NCBI RefSeq assembly: GCF_001279695.1
Contig: NZ_LGDD01000071.1
Span: 1 to 5,570, forward strand
Source: Streptomyces sp. WM6378
GTDB taxonomy: Bacteria; Actinomycetota; Actinomycetes; Streptomycetales; Streptomycetaceae
Direction: 5' to 3'
DNA: 5,570 bases
Shown: in pieces, positions 1-5,476 of the stretch
Numbering within the stretch: the stretch's first letter is position 1
Layout of the letters: every line of letters starts with the position of its first letter
Position numbers and translations under genes: made by a program
Notes under the pieces: model-generated
Told to the model about the DNA's origin: nothing
The model's input: the letters and a program-made list of their open reading frames with translations, nothing else
The model's database searches: none

Positions 1-89
1 GGCGCCTACTGCACAAGCTCCGCTGCAGCACCAACCGCATCACCGACATCGTCAAGGCCGTCGTCGTCCTTCACCACGCCACGACGTGA
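1..89 (+). CDS. C-terminal end of a transposase, probably IS5-like (partial)
   Basis: Reading from base 3, an open frame of 28 codons ends at TGA (87-89). It contains HKLRCSTNRITDIVKAVV and ends LHHATT. The 5' part lies outside the window. A basic, cysteine-containing stretch followed by RIT and a hydrophobic helix ending in a histidine pair resembles, from memory, the C-terminal helix of IS5-family/DDE_Tnp_4 transposases common in Streptomyces. None of the catalytic DDE residues is in view, so family assignment is tentative. The frame is intact to its stop, and a hairpin overlaps the stop, which fits the end of an insertion sequence. The matching opposite terminus is not visible, so the element's boundary cannot be fixed. 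It points away from the minus-strand cluster and ends convergently with it. Confidence 0.6.
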   Translation, partial: RLLHKLRCSTNRITDIVKAVVVLHHATT

Positions 90-104
90 GGTTGGAAAAA
101 CCTC
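88..104. terminator. Small hairpin over the transposase stop codon
   Basis: GAGGTT (88-93) and AACCTC (99-104) form a perfect 6-bp stem around the loop GGAAA. The left arm begins inside the TGA stop. Read on the minus strand the loop and arm give a short T run. It could be a weak terminator for the transposase, for the convergent minus-strand cluster, or part of the insertion sequence's terminal repeat. The stem is short and no U tract follows, so terminator activity is only a guess. Confidence 0.3.
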
Positions 105-324
105 CCTGCCTCGGCTTTCGATCCTGGGCCGATGCCTTCGCGGTGGCGGAGGTGACCGCACTCGGGCCGGTGCAGGCGAGGTAGGGGACCAGGATGCCCG
201 GGTGCGGCTGCGAGGGGACTTTCACGTCGAGGCTGGCGGTGCGAGGCGATGTAGGTGTGCTGGTCGGCCGCGGTGGTGGGGTTGCTGCTGCCTGGGCCGG
301 TCACCCGTACGTGCACGGCGCGTT
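105..324. other. Intergenic stretch between two convergent genes
   Basis: This stretch lies between the transposase stop and the GgpPS stop. Frames stay open here on both strands, as expected for high-GC DNA, but I see no start with a ribosome binding site and no recognisable motif. The GgpPS frame does not continue into it. A weak 5-bp GCGGT/ACCGC pair is present, too poor to call a terminator. It may be leftover DNA at the edge of the insertion sequence. Confidence 0.4.
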
Positions 325-2451
325 TCAGGAGGCCGGGCCTGGTGGCTGTCCGGGCTTCTCGCCGATGGCCGCGATCACTGCGCGGGCCCAGTCGACGGGT
401 GGGGCGGCGTCGAGCAGGTGAATCAGGTGGGCCGTGTTCGCCATGCGATGAGACGGGGCCATTGTCAGCGCGGTGTGCAGGGCGTCGACGAGGTCCTGCG
501 GGTCGTGGGGGTCGGTGAGCAGTGCCGCGTTCCCGAGCTGCTGAGCGATACCGGCGTGGCGGGAGAGGACGAGGATGCCTGCGCGTCCGGAGGCGGCTTG
601 AGCGGTGAGGTATTCCTGGACGGTGAGGTTCATCCCGTCCGCCAGGGAGGTCACCCAGAAGACGTGGGCTGCCAGATAGTGGTCCACGACCTCGGTGAAG
701 GGGAGCGATCGGGGGATGTATTCCACCGGCTGCCATTCACCGGTGCTCCAGCGGGCGTTGAGTGTGCTGATGGCTAGTTCGAGTTCGATGCGGGTTGTCT
801 CGTAGGCGCGGATGCCAGGCTCGGGTGGCGGGCAGACGAGCCGCAAGCGCAGTCGTCCGCGCAGCTCTGGTTGTCGGTCGAGGAGGGTCGCGAGGGCGCG
901 GATCTTGTGAACGGGGCCTTTGGCGTAGTCCAGGCGTTCCACGGACAGGACCAGCAGGCTGTCTTCAGTGGTGGCGTGGGGGGTGCGGGAGCGTGCGAGG
1001 GCTGCGACGGCTGCCTGGTCGATGCCCAGCGGATGGACACCGGTGCGTGGCACGGTGGTGCTGTCTTGCAGGAGCTGGTGGAAGTGGTCGGCGAAGGCGG
1101 CCGTGTGGAACCCTGCCCAGTCCAGTTGGACGAGGGAGGTGCACAGCTGTTCGGCGACGGGCAGGGCACGGAAGACGTCGGGCGGGGGGAACGGGGTGTG
1201 GTGGAACAGGCCGATGGTCAGGTCCGGCCGAGCGCGCTTGAGGAGGCCGGGGACGAGCCAGAGGTTGTAGTCGTGCAGCCACACGGTTGCGTCGTGGGCG
1301 GCATGGGAGCTGATGTGGTCCGCGAAGGCGGCGTTGACGTGCTCGTAGTCGGCCCAGTGGGCCGGGTCGTGATGGATGAGGTGGGGCTGGGACATCAGCG
1401 CCGGCCACAGCGTTTCTTTGCAGGCCCGGTGGAAATACCCGGCCCAGCGGGACGCCGGCACGGGCAGAAGCGCCATGGGCAGGCGGTCGGGGAACGAGGA
1501 GGGCCAGGAGTCGTGGCCTTCTGCGGTGACCGCGGCGGCCCACACAGCGTGCAGGCCGCCGTCCTTGTTCGTGCTGCCGACGATGGATGTGAGGGTGGGC
1601 AGGATGCCGTTGGGGCTGGAGGGTTGTTCCCATCGTCCTTCGCTCCAGCGAGCGGGAGCGCGGTGGTAGCCGATGACGACAGGTGAGGGCGGCTCGACCC
1701 AGTTGAGGTGGTGCAGCGTTGAGAGGATGGCGGCGGCCCCGTCGAGGTGGGAGCGGTGGATCAGGGGGTCTTCGGGGGCTCGCTCGGTGAGGGCCGCTTC
1801 GGCGTTGCCCACGATGACTCCGTGACAGCGGAGGTGGAACAGTGAGAGGTCATTGAGTGAGTCACCGGCAACGAGCAGGCCGGATAAGGGCCATTGGTGC
1901 TTGTGGATGAGCTGCCGGACGGCTGGTCCCTTGCCCGCGCGTGGGGGCAGGACGTCGAAGTAGCGTTCTTCGCTGTAGGACCAGGAGCATCCCATGTTCT
2001 CCACTGCCGACGTGAGGTCGCCGGTCAACCCTTCGGGAGCCAGAAAGTACGAGCAGCGCCCTTCCTGGGCGACGTTCTGGTACGCGAGTTGAGGGAAGCC
2101 GCGCAGCGCTTCCCGGACGGGTGCGTGCCCGGGCCATCCCATCCGCAGGGGGCGTTCCAGCGCGGCGGTGTGGCTCATGTCGGTGGCGTCGATGACGCTG
2201 GCACCGACGTCCGCGACAATCCACCGGGGTGGGGGGAGCAGCGGGTCGTGCCGCAGTAGCGCCCGTACGGAGTTCAGGCTGCGGCCTGTGGCGAAGACGA
2301 CGGTGATCTCCGGGTGGCGCTCCAGAGCACGGCGCAGCTGCAGGCGGCTCTCCTGGTCGCCGCCCAGCAATGTGCCGTCGAGGTCGGCGACCAGGACTCT
2401 TTGGCCCGCAGGGACGTGTCCGCCACGCGCCCGGTTTTCGCGGTAGTTCAT
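325..2451 (-). CDS. ggpPS: Bifunctional glucosylglycerol-phosphate phosphatase/synthase-like enzyme (HAD-GT20 fusion, GgpPS type)
   Basis: The product has 708 residues. Residues 18-250 are a HAD phosphatase of the sucrose-phosphatase-like type with all four motifs: DLDGT (D23, D25), FATGRS (T55), RAGKG (K174) and GDSLND (D197, D201). Residues 258-695 are a GT20 glycosyltransferase. SPNGILPTL (279-287) is the wording of glucosylglycerol-phosphate synthase rather than trehalose OtsA. HDYNLWL (393-399), FHHTPFP (416-422), ERLDYAKG (R506, K511) and DGMNL...E (D605, E613) follow. GgpPS fusions with this domain order are known from Stenotrophomonas and make glucosylglycerol from a nucleotide glucose and glycerol 3-phosphate in the cytoplasm. 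The ATG at 2451 was chosen because AGGGGG lies 5 nt before it; an ATG at 2505 would add 18 poorly conserved residues, overlap the kinase gene and lack such a site. Odd points are A604 and Q612 where Arg and Lys are usual, a short loop at 454-472, and a TTA codon at residue 189. A different acceptor, or trehalose phosphate synthesis, remains possible. Confidence 0.8.
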   Translation of the reverse strand: MNYRENRARGGHVPAGQRVLVADLDGTLLGGDQESRLQLRRALERHPEITVVFATGRSLNSVRALLRHDPLLPPPRWIVADVGASVIDATDMSHTAALERPLRMGWPGHAPVREALRGFPQLAYQNVAQEGRCSYFLAPEGLTGDLTSAVENMGCSWSYSEERYFDVLPPRAGKGPAVRQLIHKHQWPLSGLLVAGDSLNDLSLFHLRCHGVIVGNAEAALTERAPEDPLIHRSHLDGAAAILSTLHHLNWVEPPSPVVIGYHRAPARWSEGRWEQPSSPNGILPTLTSIVGSTNKDGGLHAVWAAAVTAEGHDSWPSSFPDRLPMALLPVPASRWAGYFHRACKETLWPALMSQPHLIHHDPAHWADYEHVNAAFADHISSHAAHDATVWLHDYNLWLVPGLLKRARPDLTIGLFHHTPFPPPDVFRALPVAEQLCTSLVQLDWAGFHTAAFADHFHQLLQDSTTVPRTGVHPLGIDQAAVAALARSRTPHATTEDSLLVLSVERLDYAKGPVHKIRALATLLDRQPELRGRLRLRLVCPPPEPGIRAYETTRIELELAISTLNARWSTGEWQPVEYIPRSLPFTEVVDHYLAAHVFWVTSLADGMNLTVQEYLTAQAASGRAGILVLSRHAGIAQQLGNAALLTDPHDPQDLVDALHTALTMAPSHRMANTAHLIHLLDAAPPVDWARAVIAAIGEKPGQPPGPAS
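1885..1887 (-). promoter_or_regulatory. Rare TTA leucine codon in the GgpPS gene
   Basis: Leucine 189 of the HAD domain, eight residues before motif IV (GDSLND), is encoded by TTA. I saw no other in-frame TTA in this gene or in the kinase gene. In Streptomyces TTA is read only by the bldA tRNA, which accumulates late in development, so TTA genes are often tied to differentiation or secondary metabolism. This is direct sequence observation; regulation by bldA is inference and depends on the host being Streptomyces. Confidence 0.6.
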
Positions 2452-2456
2452 GACAG

Positions 2457-2462
2457 CCCCCT
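2457..2462 (-). promoter_or_regulatory. Ribosome binding site that sets the GgpPS start
   Basis: On the minus strand AGGGGG is followed by a 5-nt spacer (CTGTC) and ATG at 2451-2449. It lies in the 29-nt gap after the kinase stop. The alternative upstream ATG at 2505 has only GAG nearby, which favours the shorter protein. Confidence 0.6.
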
Positions 2463-2480
2463 GTTTTCCTGGTTCCACGT

Positions 2481-3401
2481 TCAGTGCGGCAGCCGTGTGA
2501 GCCATGTCGTGAGCTCGGGAGCGTTGAGCGCGTTGCTTGAGCCGGGTCCGGTAACGGCGGCGGCTCCGCAGGCCACGCCCGCTGCCAGGCAGGCGTTCAG
2601 CGGGCTGCCGTCAATCCACCGGTGCACGAAGCCCACGTTGAAGCAGTCTCCGGCTCCCGTCGTGTCCACCACCGGCACCGTAAGAGAGTCTTGAGCTGTC
2701 CGAAGCCCGTTCGTTGCGGCTACCGCGCCTGCTGGACCGCGTTTGATCACCACCGTGGGCACCAGCTCGCAGAGCAGTGACAGCGCCTCTTCGACCGTGC
2801 CGGCCCTGGTCACCCGCAGCGCTTCTGACTCGTTGGGCGCGAATACGTCCACCTGCCCCAGGGCCTTGCGTACGTCGTCCATGCCGATGTGGCCGGGATA
2901 GTCCTGGCAGTCCATGAATACCCGGGCCCCGTGCCGGGCGGCCATTTCCAGCGCGTCTGTGGCGTCCGGCCCGAACTGGAGGAAGGGGAGCATCACCACT
3001 GACGGGCGGAACGTATCGATCAACTCTGCGAGAGGGCGGGCCGTGATGGGGTCCTCGTGGGCGATCATTGCCCGGTCCTTCGCATCGGACAGAGCTACCG
3101 TCACATTGCGCACAGGGCGTGGGTGATGACGGAAGCCTGCCTCGTCCATGCCTTCTTGACGCGCCGCGGCCAGGACCTCACGGCTGAAGACATCCGTGCC
3201 GAAATCGGCCGCCCACACTGCCTGCCGCCCCAGCCGGTGCAGCCCCATCGCCAACGTGAACGCCCCTCCGGGCACCATGTCCAGTCCATCGGCCCACACC
3301 TCGGCCCCCGCGGTCACCGGGCCGCGCAGATCCGTGAGAACCAGGTCGACCGCGTAGGCCCCGGCGATGAGCACTGTGTCTTTCGCTCGTTGAGAGGACA
3401 T
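2481..3401 (-). CDS. PfkB-family (ribokinase-like) carbohydrate kinase
   Basis: The product has 306 residues, the usual size for ribokinase/PfkB sugar kinases, which transfer phosphate from ATP to a sugar or similar alcohol in the cytoplasm. The C-terminal family signature DTTGAGDCFNVGF is intact, with D252 as the expected catalytic base and GAGD (249-252) as the anion hole. Further support comes from the N-terminal strand VLIAGAYAVDLVL, the glycine pair PGGAF before a helix ending HRLG, and VFAPNESEA and TVVIKRGPAG, typical of this fold. The usual Asn in the N-terminal GGxxxN signature is not present (PGGAFTLAM), which may reflect an unusual substrate. ATG at 3401 lies 5 nt after the methyltransferase stop and has no clear Shine-Dalgarno, so translation may be coupled to the gene upstream. 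The GgpPS start follows 29 nt after its stop, so the two were probably one transcription unit. The substrate cannot be read from sequence; glycerol, fructose or another acceptor for the glycosyltransferase are candidates. Confidence 0.85.
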   Translation of the reverse strand: MSSQRAKDTVLIAGAYAVDLVLTDLRGPVTAGAEVWADGLDMVPGGAFTLAMGLHRLGRQAVWAADFGTDVFSREVLAAARQEGMDEAGFRHHPRPVRNVTVALSDAKDRAMIAHEDPITARPLAELIDTFRPSVVMLPFLQFGPDATDALEMAARHGARVFMDCQDYPGHIGMDDVRKALGQVDVFAPNESEALRVTRAGTVEEALSLLCELVPTVVIKRGPAGAVAATNGLRTAQDSLTVPVVDTTGAGDCFNVGFVHRWIDGSPLNACLAAGVACGAAAVTGPGSSNALNAPELTTWLTRLPH

Positions 3402-3406
3402 GGGCG

Positions 3407-3880
3407 TCACCGGCTCAGCCGGTAGGCGATGTACTCCACCAGTCGGCTGTCGCGCTCGCGCTTCAGCCAGTCCACCACCGTGCGCCGTAGTCCGCTGCGG
3501 TCCATCAGCGACCGGGAGACAGCCGTTGCGTACTGCGTCCGTGGCTGCCGCGGCGACAGCGTGCGGGTTGATGTCGACAGCCAGCACATCACAGCCGCGT
3601 CCTGCGGCCAGGATGTCATTGATGCCGCACCCGGTGCCCAGGTCCAGCACTCTTCGGCCTCTCTTGGCTTCCGAAGGACCGACCTGCCCAGCACCTCGGC
3701 CACCACAGGAGCAGGCGCGAGCACTTCGGGCGGCACCATGAGATCCAGCCCCAGGCAACGCACCAGTCGCTCGCCGCTCGCCGCCTCCTGCCGGGCAGTC
3801 TCATAACCCAGTTCGTGGCACGCACGAATCAAGTCGGTCTCCTCCTGCGGCAAGTGCGACACGTGCTGCGGATCATGCAT
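3407..3880 (-). pseudogene. Decayed class I SAM-dependent methyltransferase
   Basis: Three pieces of one methyltransferase lie in order but not in one frame. From ATG 3880 to about 3653, some 76 residues run from MHDPQHV through VLAPAPVVAEVLGRSVLR. At about 3651 the frame shifts by a missing base (GAA-GA-GTG), after which VLDLGTGCGINDILAA and VLAVDINPHAV appear: SAM-binding motif I and the acidic strand-2 residue. From about 3517 the first frame resumes with DRSGLRRTVVDWLK and ends VEYIAYRLSR at TGA 3407. The whole is about 155 residues; related methyltransferases are, from memory, clearly larger. The stretch after INPHAV...RNG, which should carry the substrate-binding (N/D)PP(F/Y) motif, is gone in every frame. 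So it has both a frameshift and an internal deletion and cannot be active. It sits 5 nt before the kinase ATG and was probably the first gene of the cluster. No convincing ribosome binding site precedes the ATG. Confidence 0.7.
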
Positions 3881-3884
3881 GATC
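3871..3884. promoter_or_regulatory. 14-bp perfect palindrome over the methyltransferase start
   Basis: GATCATGCATGATC is identical to its reverse complement and contains the minus-strand ATG (3880-3878) of the broken methyltransferase. It is AT-richer than its surroundings. It could be an operator for a dimeric regulator of the minus-strand cluster, though a chance palindrome of this length is expected about once in a few windows of this size. Confidence 0.3.
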
Positions 3885-3936
3885 GGAAACGTAAGCGAAC
3901 GATGGCGCCCAGTCGTGATGTTGTTGAAAGAAGTGG

Positions 3937-3946
3937 CGATATATCG
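3937..3946. promoter_or_regulatory. AT-rich 10-bp palindrome upstream of the minus-strand cluster
   Basis: CGATATATCG is a perfect palindrome, centred 64 bp upstream of the centre of the palindrome at 3871-3884. Such an AT-rich core is unusual in this high-GC sequence and lies where a promoter for the minus-strand cluster would be expected. I found no clear -35/-10 pair around it, so a binding site is only a suggestion. Confidence 0.25.
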
Positions 3947-4037
3947 ACTGCGCATTGCTCAAAAGGGCCCTCCGTGGCGAGCTGAGCCTGGTTCGGCGAG
4001 CGCATGAAGGCAGTTTGTCCTTCATCAGCAAGGTTGG

Positions 4038-4395
4038 TCATCTGCAGCCGGCTGGCTGGGATGTCAGCGAGTCTGCTCGTGATGATGCCCTTCGGGGGCG
4101 TGTGTACCTCAGGTAATGGCGGATGTCGTCGTAGGTGACCAAGTAGTCGTGGTGGTCCAGGAGTTCCATCCAGATCTGCCTTCCGTTGAGCCTTCTTGCC
4201 GATCAGGCCTTCGACCAGGTCGGCGAGTTCCCCTGTGAAGGGGGCGGTCAGCAGACGCGTCTCAGTGGCGGTCAGGCGCGGGACCTCCAGGGCCAGGCGG
4301 ACCTCCCAGCAGCGGAGGCTGTAGCGCTTTGCGAGCGTACGGATTCGCGTGCCCCTCAGGGCCTCCTGTGGCCTCCCTGAGTAAGCCTCACTGAG
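4038..4395 (-). pseudogene. Frameshifted fragment resembling the IS21 IstA N-terminal DNA-binding region
   Basis: One frame gives GTRIRTLAKRYSLRCWEVRL (about 4350-4290), a helix-turn-helix pattern like IRALARRHGVHRRTVRQAL of IS21 IstA proteins, and continues through TAPFTGELADLVEGLIGKKA to about 4190. The sequence then makes sense only in another minus frame: LNGRQIWMELLDHHDYLVTY followed by DDIRHYLRYTR, ending at TGA 4038. That matches the second part of the same domain, where IstA has a RQTARRIWQRL...VSYSTVRDYV-like pattern. The break is at GGCTCAAC near 4188-4191. No start codon with a ribosome binding site is seen, and no DDE catalytic core follows, so this is a remnant. The other frame beyond the break, containing SRLADIPASRLQMTNLADEG (about 4090-4030), is open but I do not recognise it. 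The identification rests on motif spacing and could be wrong; another helix-turn-helix transposase or regulator is possible. Confidence 0.4.
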
Positions 4396-4493
4396 CGGTA
4401 CCGTCCGTCGCTGGCCTTTCCCGTGCGCTCGCTCACGGCTGTCGAAGTGTTCACGAGCGGGTCGTTTCTTCGGGCGGAAATAATTGTGACGCC

Positions 4494-4515
4494 TGTGCCG
4501 TTGGCTCCCGGCACA
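4494..4515. promoter_or_regulatory. 7-bp inverted repeat in the leader of the NucS-like gene
   Basis: TGTGCCG (4494-4500) and CGGCACA (4509-4515) are exact reverse complements around an 8-nt spacer. The repeat ends 7 bp before the G-rich ribosome binding site of the gene starting at 4533. It could be an operator or an mRNA hairpin affecting translation. The AT-rich AAATAATTGTGA lies just upstream, a possible promoter element, but I cannot assign -35 and -10 boxes. Confidence 0.35.
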
Positions 4516-4522
4516 AGATCGG

Positions 4523-4527
4523 GGAGG
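4523..4527 (+). promoter_or_regulatory. Ribosome binding site supporting a GTG start
   Basis: GGAGG within GGGGAGGGGA lies 5 nt before GTG at 4533. It decides the start of the NucS-like gene, whose N-terminus SGLKLF is typical of the family. Confidence 0.6.
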
Positions 4528-4532
4528 GGAAG

Positions 4533-5476
4533 GTGTCGGGTCTGAAGCTGTTCCACACGACAAACGGTGGCGTTACCGAGGTTGCTCCGCGTCTCGCTGA
4601 GATCGAGGCGGATGTACAGGACCTCGTAGAGGCGCACATGGAGGCGACGCTCGGAGTGCGGTTCCTGGCGAGCGAGTACGTCATCGACTGTGTCGACGGC
4701 GGGCGCATCGATTCGCTGGGTCTCGACGAAAACGGGGCCCCGGTGATCGTCGAGTACAAGCGCGGCACCGACGCAGGTGTGATCAAATCAGGGCCTTTAC
4801 CACAGGGCCTGGCTCATGGCCCACAAGGACGCCTTCCGGAACCTGGTCCGCGACCGGCTCGGGGGCACGGCCGCGTCCCAGATCCTGTGGAGCGCACCGA
4901 GGCTGATCTGCGTGGCCGGCGACTTCACCCGCTACGACGCACACGCCGTACGCGAGCACCGGCGCTTGATCGACCTGGTCCGCTACCGGTACTTCGGCAG
5001 CGACCACTTCGGCCTGGAGACCGTGGCGTCGGTCACCGGACAGTCGGTCGCTTCCCGGCGGGGGGCGTCGGAGGGCGGCCGGACTGCCGACGGTTCCACA
5101 GCAGGGCGGCGCGATGGCCGAGTTGGCCGGGGCGGTCGACGAGGTGCTGACCGGCCTCGGGGATGGCATCACCCGGGTCCAGCGCAAGCAGTACCGCGCC
5201 TACCAGCGGCTGCGGAACTTCGCCTGCGTGCTCGCGCCGCAGCACACCAAGCTCCTCGCATACCTCAAGGCGGACCCGAAGGGAGTCGACCTCGTTCCGG
5301 GCTTCACCCGGGACGTTACTGGGGTCGGCCACCACGGCACGGGCGACCTGGAGCTGCAGCTGCGCTCGGAGCGGGATCTGGAGCATGCCGTCCTGTGCGG
5401 CCGGGATGTGCAGTTGTGGGCTGGTGTCGTGGTGCTGCCTTCCGAGGGGGCGGTCAGGGAGTGGCGGTGGAGCTAG
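4533..5476 (+). pseudogene. NucS-like nuclease-fold / DUF5655 protein, frame broken twice
   Basis: Three successive plus-strand frames together spell one protein. From GTG 4533, residues 1-84 include GVRFLASEY and GGRIDSLGLDENG followed by VIVEYKR. D60, E74 and K76 fit the PD-(D/E)XK nuclease core shared with NucS. At AAA 4785-4787 one surplus A breaks the frame; dropping it gives VINQGLYHRAWLMAHKDAFR and the continuation ILWSAPRLICVAGDFTRYDA. A second single-base surplus lies in the variable linker between about 5045 and 5110, possibly in the six-G run at 5060-5065. The last frame gives RVQRKQYRAYQRLRNFACV, GFTRDVTGVGHHGTGDLEL and RSERDLEHA, the DUF5655-type C-terminus. Removing two bases leaves 313 codons, close to the family's roughly 300 residues. 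The final 28 residues after LEHA do not look like the family's end. The cellular role of this family is not well defined; DNA binding or cleavage is suggested by the fold. It may be a true pseudogene or carry assembly errors in homopolymers. Confidence 0.7.

Noticed and set aside
71..736. Minus-strand 221-codon open frame overlapping the end of the GgpPS gene
   Set aside because: It is rich in Pro, Arg and His, has no motif, no ribosome binding site, and overlaps the GT20 coding frame; it is a high-GC shadow.
202..777. Plus-strand 191-codon open frame
   Set aside because: It is antisense to the end of the GgpPS gene and the intergenic stretch, with no start signal and no recognisable protein pattern.
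871..1686. Plus-strand 271-codon open frame
   Set aside because: It lies antisense within the GgpPS gene, whose frame carries clear catalytic motifs. The Gly/Val-rich composition is what antisense of such a gene gives.
325..2451. Trehalose-6-phosphate synthase/phosphatase (OtsA-OtsB) as the call
   Set aside because: SPNGILPTL and the N-terminal sucrose-phosphatase-like HAD domain fit GgpPS better than OtsA with an OtsB-type phosphatase. Trehalose synthesis is kept only as an alternative.
2452..2505. Upstream ATG at 2505 as the GgpPS start
   Set aside because: It overlaps the kinase gene by 25 bp and has no good ribosome binding site, whereas ATG 2451 has AGGGGG at the right distance.
3402..3758. 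N-terminal extension of the kinase frame, giving a methyltransferase-kinase fusion of 425 residues
   Set aside because: The extension holds only SAM motif I of the frameshifted methyltransferase; the kinase has a normal N-terminus at ATG 3401. The apparent fusion is a product of the frameshift.
4785..4790. Programmed frameshifting in the NucS-like gene
   Set aside because: The AAATCA context is not a known slippery site with a downstream structure I can see, and a second break follows. Mutation or sequencing error is simpler.
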